The notes beneath the pieces were generated by a model. The model saw nothing but the letters and a program-made list of their open reading frames with translations, ran no database searches and was not told the origin of the DNA. DNA of 64,000 nucleotides from Lasiodiplodia sp. COLG20 (taxonomy: Eukaryota; Ascomycota; Dothideomycetes; Botryosphaeriales; Botryosphaeriaceae), in contig VNWV01000044.1 of NCBI GenBank assembly GCA_009801085.1, forward strand, positions 28,571-92,570, read 5' to 3'. Shown here in pieces: positions 56,621 to 64,000 of this stretch. Position 1 is the first letter of the stretch. Each line of letters begins with the position of its first letter. Made by a program: the position numbers and the translations under genes.

Positions 56621-57893
56621 ATGGCGGGCGGAACGCTTCCTTCGCCAGTCGCTCCAGCTGACGTCGTCCTCAGCATCAATGACCTCCAGGAAATAGCATC
56701 CAAGAGGCTCTCTCCATCCGCAAGAGGTACATGGAATAACGTTTTCTGCCGTATTGAACAAAAAAAAAAAAAAGCTTTTCCCTCAACACTAACATCCCTG
56801 CTCATCAGACTTCTTCAACTCCGGCTCCACCGACCAAATCACCGTCCACGAAAACACCACCGCCTACGCCAAATACCGGCTCCGCCCACGCGTCCTCCGC
56901 GACGTCTCCGGCGCCTCCACCAGCACCGTCGTCTTCGGCGAAAACATCTCCTTCCCCCTCTGCGTCTCGCCCGCCGGCCTGCAAGCGCTGGCGCACGCGG
57001 ACGGCGAGCTGGCCACCGCGCGCGCCTGCGCCTCGCGCCGCGTCCACATGGGCATCTCGTCGTACGCGAACCACACCATCGCCGAGATCCGCGACGCCGG
57101 CACGGCGGTGTGGCCCGGCATCGCGCACGGCATCCAGCTGTACACGCTCAAGGACCGTGCGAAGCAGGAGCGCATTATCCGCCGCGCGGAGGAGGCCGGG
57201 TGCAAGGCGGTGCTGCTGACGGCGGATAGCCCCGTGCTGGGCGTGCGGTATAATGAGCATCGGAATGATTTCCGCACGCCTGAGGGATTGCATTTCCCGA
57301 TTGTGGAGCTGTCGAATGAGATGATCCGCGCGACGACGCATGATGCGGGGTTCAAGCAGACGGCTTCGGACGCGCATACGTGGGGGGAGGTGGCGTGGTT
57401 GCGGAGCAAGACGAAGATGGAGATTTGGATCAAGGGCGTGTTGGCGGCGGAGGATGTGAGGCTGGCGAGGGAGTATGGGTGTGATGGCGTTATTATCAGT
57501 AATCATGGCGGCAGGCAGTTGGATGGGACGCCGGCGACGATTGATGTTCTGCCCGAGTGCGTCAAGGCTGGGGATGGGAAGATTCGGATTCATATCGATG
57601 GCGGGATTCGCAGCGGTTCGGATATTTTCAAAGCTCTGGCTTTGGGAGCGGACTGCTGCTGGGTTGGAAGGCCGATGCTTTGGGGGTTGGCGGTATGTTT
57701 GTCCTCTCAATTGTCCCTGCACAAAGCTGACATGCCATAGTACGACGGAGAGGCTGGTGTGGCGAAGATGTTGGACATCCTCTACGAAGACTTCAAGAGG
57801 TGCATGCAGTTAACGGGTTGCTCCAAGCTGGAGGACATCACTGCAGATTGCCTCGGGATTGTCAAATCAGATGGGCCGTTGGCACGGTTATGA
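56621..57893 (+). CDS. FMN-dependent alpha-hydroxyacid oxidase/dehydrogenase, 380 aa
   Basis: Exons 56621-56726, 56809-57692 and 57741-57893; intron 1 contains a poly-A run and a CACTAAC branch. It has the (beta/alpha)8 core of the glycolate oxidase/lactate dehydrogenase family: DFFNSGSTDQ, RPRVLRDVS, the S-Y-A-N region, WIKG with Lys244, SNHGGRQLDG with catalytic His268, and DGGIRSGSDIFKALALGA for FMN phosphate. There is no cytochrome b5 domain and no mitochondrial presequence, so it is a glycolate-oxidase-type enzyme. It lacks an obvious C-terminal PTS1 (it ends ARL, a weak variant). It would oxidise a 2-hydroxyacid to a 2-oxoacid; substrate unknown. Pairing with RidA hints at amino- or hydroxy-acid catabolism. 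Confidence 0.94.
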
Positions 57894-57987
57894 GGATTTT
57901 CGGCCGACTTGATTTTCTACTATCTCTTTCCCTACCAGACATCTAGATCTGCTTCCAACCCCATTCAAATTTTCGGCTTGTCACTAC

Positions 57988-59511
57988 CTACGCACTGATA
58001 TCTACATTTGCCTTGTTGATCTCCTGGCAGATGCGGCTCCTTCCGCGAATCTGCGGTCCGTATCTGATGAAAACGAAAGGGATCGGGATCATGACCAAGC
58101 TCGCGAATGCCGGAATGCTCGTAGCCCAAGCCGGCCCCAGATGCTCGTACATGCTATCGGCAGCAAGGACCAGCAAGGCGCTGGCCAAGCTACGTCCGCA
58201 GCTAGCAGCAGCCATGGCGCTTGCAGAGTAAATCTTGTAGGCGTCCGTCAGGTAGTTGAAAAAGACGATGAAAATAAGCATGTACGCCACTCCAAAAGGC
58301 AGGCCGGCCAGTATGGGGACGATCCAGTGGACTTCAGGTCGGCTCGTCCACGCGAGCCAGAACATGGATGCAGTGAGCACCGGGCCTGCCCCGCACGCGA
58401 GTGGCAGTCTCTGGTATTCCTCTTTGAAAGACCAGGATTCGCCTCGGCCTTTTGCGTTGTGAAGCTTGCGGTCCCACCAGAAGAATATTGCCAGTGCGAC
58501 AGCAGAGCTGACGGCGATGGGGAGCAAGGCGAGGCCGGCCGTTTGAGGAGCCATGTTGTAGACTCCGCGAAAGATGAAGGGATAGGCCTGGAAGAATAGG
58601 AAGAGCACGGAGAAGATAAGAGAGACATACATCGTTGTGAAGATGACAATGGGCTCGGTGAAGAGCATTTTCACCGGACGAGCCAGAGAGACGATGAGCA
58701 TTTGCAGGAGGCCCGTTTCATCGCCGGGCTCTTGGTTTTGGGGACGCTCATGCTTGCTTCTCAGGACGGGCTCGTACGTTTCGGGAGTAGTGACGAGCAG
58801 CAAGAAAGTGCATCCGGCGATTATGGTAGTCAGGTAGTATGACCATCTCCAGCTGATCAGGCTCACGTAGCCGAACACGACGGGCCCCGTTGTAATTGGA
58901 ACAACCGAGAGCTACAAGGCGTCAGATATTATTTGTAGAGGGCCCTGGTATGCATACCGCAGTGTATATGGCGGTTGCGCGTCCGCGGGTGCGCTGGTCG
59001 ACGTAGAGATCTGCATAGACGCCGCCAATGACTGAGATGGGGGTTGCCCCGCCGACACCGGCTATGACTCGGAATGCAACGAGGGCTTTGAATGACGGGG
59101 ACAGGCCGCAAGCTAGAGAGGCACAAGTGTAGATGGCGAAGCTCAGAAGACTGATGGGCTTGCGGCCGTACTTCTCACTCAAGGGAGCAAAGAGGAGAGG
59201 ACCGATGACGTATCCAAGAAGAAATACGCTTGTTGGTAGGGCTGCCTGTACAGGGCTGGACACGGAAAATTGTTTCCGGATGTACAGCGAGGTGCCCCCA
59301 GGTAAACTGGAGGAAATGGTGCTGTTGCACATGGCAAGACAGTAGACCGAGGCCACGAAAAGCTTCTTTTTCTGTCCAAGAGGTTCAGTACAGTTGGGGC
59401 TAACCATGATAAACTTTAGCTTACTCGAGTCCATTGGTTTGGAGGCTGATGTTCCAGCTCTGGGGCTGCATCGACAGCATCAGCTGCCACATTTTCTTGG
59501 GATTTCTCCAT
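57988..59511 (-). CDS. MFS transporter, DHA1-type, 474 aa
   Basis: Exons 59511-59425, 59371-58958 and 58911-57988; introns are 53 and 46 bp. A short N-terminus (PPNQWTR-KKKLFV) leads into TM1. Motifs seen: PLSEKYGRKP (motif A), VDQRTRGRATAIYTA, ISWRWSYYLT, TPETYEPVL, and YSASAMAAASCGRSLASA near the end. It is complete. It is convergent with the FMN oxidase gene, with their stop codons 95 bp apart. It may import or export the substrate of the oxidase/aminotransferase group, but direction and cargo cannot be read from sequence. Confidence 0.92.
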
Positions 59512-60248
59512 GCTTTCGAAATGCAGACAAGCCGTAAATGCTGAGTATTTAGTATCAAGAGCATCCTCGGCCATGTCGTTGGAAGGGCGGGGTGCGAGTC
59601 ATCGGCTATACGCAATTACTAACGTTTCACTGACTAACATGGATGCAACTGGCAACACCTGCACGCTCAGGCCACCTTCGTGACTAATATTAAGACCATT
59701 CGATGCGCTTGCCGCCCCGTGCAGTGCCAAGTAGCTTTCACAGCACAGAAAATGTTACTACTCCAAGGTCAGTGACGACATCTTCCGTCACTTCCGTACG
59801 ATGGGTTCACTATGAGTTCAAAAATGTAGTCGTTGCTTCCGTCGCTTATTTCAATGCACGATGTTGCAGGTACGGATGATTGATACATATCAATGAAATT
59901 TGCTGGACGAAGAACAAGATTGGGGTCTTGTTAGTAGCTGTCGCAGTACTTTGTCGTCAACGACGGTAAGCGAAAACTAGCTACACTTGAATCCAACGGC
60001 ATACTCACCAAAAGGGAAAAGCGCCACTTAGGCGAAAAGTCAAAAACACCGACGACTTGTATACTGTTGCTGATGTCAGAGCGCCGAACAGTCATATCGA
60101 ATTCGGCCAAACCTCATCCCGCCGACGCCCTTCTAATGACCACTACTATGACTCACGTCCTCCCTCCCATCGTCCAGCATAAAACACACACCCCTCCACG
60201 CCAAGTAGTCCCCAATTCACAACCTCAGACCTCGTCAATCCATCCACC
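59512..60248. other. Divergent intergenic region, no clear gene
   Basis: Separates the MFS (-) and aminotransferase (+) genes. A 136-codon frame at 60067-60477 overlaps the aminotransferase start in another frame and is a shadow. Confidence 0.55.
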
Positions 60249-61661
60249 ATGGACCCCCAACCCAACCCCACATTCTGGTCGACGCGGCCCGACCCCGCGC
60301 TTATGCACGCCCACCTCCTTACGCGCCCGCCCCTCGTCTCCTCCGCCTCCGGCCTCGTCCTCCACCTCCCCGACCGCGGCCCCATCATCGACGCGACGGG
60401 CGGCGCGACAGCCGCCATCATCGGCCACGGCAACGCCGAAGTCGCCGCCGCCGTCGCGGCGCAGATGGTGCAGCTGAGCTACTGCCACACGCTAGCCTAC
60501 ACCAACACGCCAGCCGAAGATCTTGCCAACCACCTCATCTCCGCCGCGAACGCCGGAATCGACCGCGACGACGGGAGCAACCGTTTCGCCCGAACGTACC
60601 TAGTCGGGTCGGGCAGCGAGGCCGTCGAATCCGCGATGAAGCTAGCGCGGCAGTACTTCTGGGAGCGCGGCGACGGCGACGAGGACAGGGTGCACTACAT
60701 CGCGCGGAAACAGTCGTACCACGGCAACACGCTCGGCGCGATGAGCCTGACGCACGCGCCGGGCCGGACGGCGCCGTACGCCGGCATCGCGCTGGGGAAT
60801 GTGAGTCACGTCAGTCCGTGCTATGCGTATCAGTACCGGCGGCCGGGCGAGACGGACGAGGCGTACGTCGCAAGGTTGGCGGGGGAGTTGGATGAGGAAT
60901 TCCGCCGCGTGGGTGGGGAGAGGGTCGTGGCGTTTGTGGGGGAGACGGTGGCGGGGTCGGTGGCGGGGTGTGTGCCGCCGGTGAGGGGGTATTGGAGGGC
61001 GGTTAAGGAGGTGTGTGAGAGGCATGGGGCGTTGTTGATTTTGGATGAGGTGATGTGTGGGATGGGGAGGACGGGGGCGGCGTTCGCGTGGCAGGAGGAG
61101 GGGGTTGTGCCGGATATTGTGGCCGTGGGGAAGGGGTTGGGGGGTGGGTATATCCCCATCGCGGCGGTGCTGGCGCAGAGGAGGATTATGGAGGCGTTGG
61201 AGGGAGGGTCGGGGAGTGTGGTGCAGTCGTACACGTTTCAGGCTCATGCCGTGGCGAGTGCGGCGGCGCTGGCGGTGCAGCGGATTGTGAAGAGGGAGGG
61301 GTTGGTGGAGAATTCGAGGCGGATGGGAGAGGTCCTAGAGAAGCTGTTAGTAGAGAGGTTGGGGGAGAAGAGATTTGTGGGAAATGTGAGGGGAAGGGGA
61401 TGCTTCTACGCTGTCGAGTTTGTGAAGGACAAGCAGACCAAAGAGAGCCTCGACCCGGAACTCAAGTTTGCTTTCAAGATTCAGGCGAAGGCGCTTGACA
61501 TGGGTGTGCATCTCTATCCCATGTCAGGTACTGTGGATGGGAAGCGCGGAGATCACATTTTGCTGGCCCCAGCTATCACCGTCGACGAGGAAATGTTGAC
61601 GAAAATCGTTGGTGTCTTCGAGGCTGCCTATAATGCTGCAGAAAGGGAGGTGACTATCTAG
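60249..61661 (+). CDS. Class III (omega) PLP aminotransferase, 470 aa
   Basis: Single exon. Family blocks are seen: GGATAAIIGHGNAEV, YLVGSGSEAVESAMKLARQY, SYHGNTLGAMS, LILDEVMCGMGRTG and the PLP-lysine context AVGKGLGGGYIP with Lys295. These enzymes move amino groups from omega-amino acids, diamines or beta-alanine-like donors to 2-oxoacids, or act on aminomutase-type substrates. The RGRGCFYAVEFV block is near the C-terminal domain. No targeting signal. With MFS, FMN oxidase and RidA genes nearby it suggests an amine or amino-acid catabolic group. The GC-rich 5' half produces long false frames on the other strand. Confidence 0.95.
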   Translation: MDPQPNPTFWSTRPDPALMHAHLLTRPPLVSSASGLVLHLPDRGPIIDATGGATAAIIGHGNAEVAAAVAAQMVQLSYCHTLAYTNTPAEDLANHLISAANAGIDRDDGSNRFARTYLVGSGSEAVESAMKLARQYFWERGDGDEDRVHYIARKQSYHGNTLGAMSLTHAPGRTAPYAGIALGNVSHVSPCYAYQYRRPGETDEAYVARLAGELDEEFRRVGGERVVAFVGETVAGSVAGCVPPVRGYWRAVKEVCERHGALLILDEVMCGMGRTGAAFAWQEEGVVPDIVAVGKGLGGGYIPIAAVLAQRRIMEALEGGSGSVVQSYTFQAHAVASAAALAVQRIVKREGLVENSRRMGEVLEKLLVERLGEKRFVGNVRGRGCFYAVEFVKDKQTKESLDPELKFAFKIQAKALDMGVHLYPMSGTVDGKRGDHILLAPAITVDEEMLTKIVGVFEAAYNAAEREVTI

Positions 61662-62749
61662 CATGCTATCCAGGCGATATATTTGTCATCCAAAATCTCA
61701 TCTCATCCCAATATTGTTTCTCATTTAGGCAGAAGCATGAACAATCGCTAAGCAGAAGCATGCCAATCTTGCCTCTTTCGATCTTATTATAGTGGTCACT
61801 TCTAAGCTTTTAGGGACGAAAACACTCCAGCGAATGTTCAGTTAGACTATATCAGCGTGACTCGTTCGAGATCCCATTTTACTCCCGGGGTTCAAAACGC
61901 ACATCAATAATCTAGAATCTAGCTATCCTAGTCCGTTCGGAGACCTTCTTTCCAGAAGTGTCTATGACTGGCTGTAAGGTTAATGCATACGTTGCCCAAG
62001 CACCGCACTCCGCGCTACTAGAGTACCACGTTTCAATTTGGAGCGTGCCCTATTCACCTCATAGACCAGCCTTGGTATTTCCGGCACTAATATCAAAGAA
62101 GGGATGCGCATCGAGAACGATGTTACCTTCGGACAGTTTAACGAGATCCCAATCTGTGGTGGACCGGCTGTACTGACGCACCGACCACAGTAATATTAAC
62201 TACCCCTTCAATCTCTGCTCTCTACCAAGACGAAGAACTTCACGTCTTTGTGTCCTGGGGCCAGCTTTATAGTGGTGTTCGTATTGGCTGGTGCGCTCGG
62301 GTTGTCCAACAAAACCCCGAACTCGGCCGAGAACTCCAGACATTGAGATTCCTTGATGATATACACCCAAGCTTTCGTATGTTCAACCGCGTAAAAGCTT
62401 CTTCCTAACGGGGCAATTTTGCTCCGCCTTAGAAATCCCATCGGCGGATAGTCTGCCCGTTTGCTTACATACTGACTTGATGCCAGCTGCAATGCTGCGC
62501 AATGGCCTGTTAACACCCGAACATCACAGCCCCGACGCAATCGCGTATGGACCAGCACTAAGCTAAATGCTCGTACGACTTGGAAGATCAGGAAAGATAT
62601 TGGTAATCAGCAAGATAGATGAGCAGGAAAAGGGCGGAAGCTTTGGGGATATATAAAATGGTCATCTCTGTCCTGAATGTATGCCACAGACAGCAAGCTT
62701 CCTTAACTCGAAAGTCCATTGTATTGATATCACCAAACATTATTTCACC
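61662..62749. other. Intergenic, promoter of the SnoaL-like gene
   Basis: No gene is seen. The TATA box is listed separately. Confidence 0.5.
62649..62658 (+). promoter_or_regulatory. TATA box of the SnoaL-like gene
   Basis: ATATATAAAA lies about 95 bp upstream of the ATG at 62750. Confidence 0.5.
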
Positions 62750-63888
62750 ATGTATCCTCATAAGCTCCTTCAGCTACTCTCCCTCTGCGGCGGTGCAGCC
62801 TCCTGTGGAGTTGGTCTCCCTCATTCCCTGCCTCTACCCAGTATTCAACCCCTCACAAGGCGCCGTAAGCATTCACCATCAATCCTTTCTCAAATCCAAG
62901 TCACTAAAGCCTACCAGAGACGGCACTCTCGACTCCCCCCTCCAACGACACCGTCCACTGGACCGTCGCTCAGAACACGCACCAGATGCAAATCTCAGAC
63001 GACGCCTTCATCGCCCGCGACCTCGCGCACTTCAACCACCACCCCAACTGCACGATCCACTACCCCCTCGGCGTGACCATGGACCTCACCCAGCACCTCA
63101 CCGACATGCGCCTCACCTTCGCCACCTACTCGGACGCCGCGCCGCACAACCACAACTACAAAGTCCTCTTCGGCGAAGGCGACTGGACGATTGCGCTCGC
63201 CCGAGCGAGCGGCACGAACGACGGCCCGCTGATCGGCCCCAAGGGGGAGCTGCTCCCGCCGACCATGCGCACCGTCACGTACGACCTGATGACCATCGCG
63301 CGCTGGAGCGGCGGGCTGATGATGGAGGAGTTCCTCTGGACCGACAACCCCAGCGTCTACCGCCAGCTGGGCTTCCTGCCCACGAAGCCAGCCAAGGATC
63401 TTCCCGACCTGGAAATGGATGACTACACCGCGCCGCTATCGACGCAGCCGGGCGTGGACAGCGCGGCGTCGAACAAGGCGCTGGCGAAAGCGGCCGAGGG
63501 CGCACTCAACGCGGGCCGGCTGGACGCGGACGGCTTGCGCGTGTCGCCCAACGTTACCGTGTATGGGCTGAACGATGAGGGGCTCGGCTTGCAGGGCTAC
63601 CTCGACGCGGTCGGGTCGCTCAGGTCGGCGTTTCCGGACTTGGCGCTGGCGAACCAGCAGGTGATTGCGCAGGGGGATTGGACGGCGACGATTGGGCGGT
63701 TGAGTGGGACGCATAAGGGGACTTTGCAGCTGCCGCCGTATCTGGCCCAGGAGCCGGTTGCGGCGACTGGGAAGAGGTTTGACTTGCTGCATTACAACAT
63801 TGCGCGCTGGCAGGACGGGAAGATCGTAGAGATGAGGGTTAACGTTGATACCTTTGGCATTCTCGGTGCTTTGGGCATAGACATTTAA
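62750..63888 (+). CDS. Secreted protein with two SnoaL/NTF2-like domains, 361 aa
   Basis: Exons 62750-62864 and 62918-63888; the intron (GTAAGC...CAG) has a CACTAAAG branch and joins the signal-peptide exon in frame. The N-terminus KLLQLLSLCGGAASCGV is a signal peptide. Two similar halves follow, one about residues 65-190 and one about 205-360. Each has the polyketide-cyclase-like (SnoaL) pattern of a short helix pair and a curved sheet: DWTIALARASGTNDG...YDLMTIARWSGGLMMEEF and DWTATIGRLSGTHKG...FDLLHYNIARWQDGKIVEM. The internal duplication is visible by eye. SnoaL folds bind hydrophobic ligands and may isomerise or hydrolyse them. A secreted tandem form is less usual. Ligand unknown. Confidence 0.85.
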
Positions 63889-64000
63889 GATTTCGGATAG
63901 CTATCATGGTGGTACGCTCAGGCGAGCACATCTGCATCAGAGCTTGCTGGAGCACGTTGATCCGGCGCGGATTCATTTAGGGAAGAAGATCGTTTCCGTT

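Noticed and set aside
60642..61247. Minus-strand frame of 201 codons in the aminotransferase gene
   Set aside because: Arg/His/Pro-rich mirror of the PLP-enzyme coding strand.
61860..61905. tRNA-like B-box (GGTTCAAAA) sequence
   Set aside because: No matching A-box, acceptor stem or anticodon arm can be folded around it.
1..64000. CRISPR arrays, prophage, PKS/NRPS/terpene synthase backbone genes, rRNA
   Set aside because: Looked for and not seen; the organism is a fungus, and the tailoring-type genes here have no backbone enzyme inside the window.

Overview
This window comes from a filamentous ascomycete (Pezizomycotina). The evidence is short spliceosomal introns (mostly 46-99 bp) with GT...AG ends and CTRAC-like branch sites, HET-domain genes, Cys-ligand fungal P450s, a secreted GH12 glucanase and DHA1-type MFS transporters. 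There are no bacterial features. I rebuilt about 22 gene models by joining exons by hand, plus one gene carrying in-frame stops. The species cannot be fixed from sequence alone.

Layout. 0-3.9 kb holds no supportable gene. 4.0-4.8 kb: secreted GH12 endoglucanase. 4.9-16.1 kb: a cell-death/non-self-recognition island in near mirror-symmetric order: HET-domain gene (-), fungal gasdermin-like gene (-), TPR-CHAT caspase-like protease (+), second HET-domain gene (+). 17.3-19.8 kb: an MFS transporter interrupted by two in-frame TAG codons. 20.4-22.4 kb: a glycosylated membrane protein of unknown function. 22.8-30.3 kb: a carotenoid/stilbene cleavage oxygenase, a membrane SDR, an alpha/beta hydrolase and a Baeyer-Villiger-type monooxygenase. 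31.3-45 kb: a secreted protein, a Gal80-like oxidoreductase-fold protein, a third HET gene, a small C-terminally anchored protein, a second SDR related to the first, a P450 and an MFS exporter. This stretch looks like secondary-metabolism or detoxification tailoring genes with no PKS, NRPS or terpene backbone gene in the window. 44.9-45.1 kb: a TA-flanked MITE.

45.75-50.76 kb holds a single open reading frame, after splicing, that encodes a complete P4-ATPase lipid flippase fused in frame to its CDC50/LEM3 beta subunit. 52-53.4 kb: sulfotransferase-like gene. 53.8-55.5 kb: bZIP regulator with the C-terminal domain usual for this fungal family. 55.8-61.7 kb: a catabolic-looking group (RidA imine deaminase, FMN alpha-hydroxyacid oxidase, MFS importer, class III aminotransferase). 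62.75-63.9 kb: a secreted protein with two SnoaL-like domains.

The two strongest points for follow-up are the fused flippase alpha/beta gene and the gasdermin/TPR-CHAT pair set between HET genes. A third is the MFS gene, whose first TAG stop sits exactly where a conserved Trp (TGG) is expected. That is compatible with ordinary decay or with UAG-to-UGG A-to-I mRNA editing, as known in fungal sexual development.
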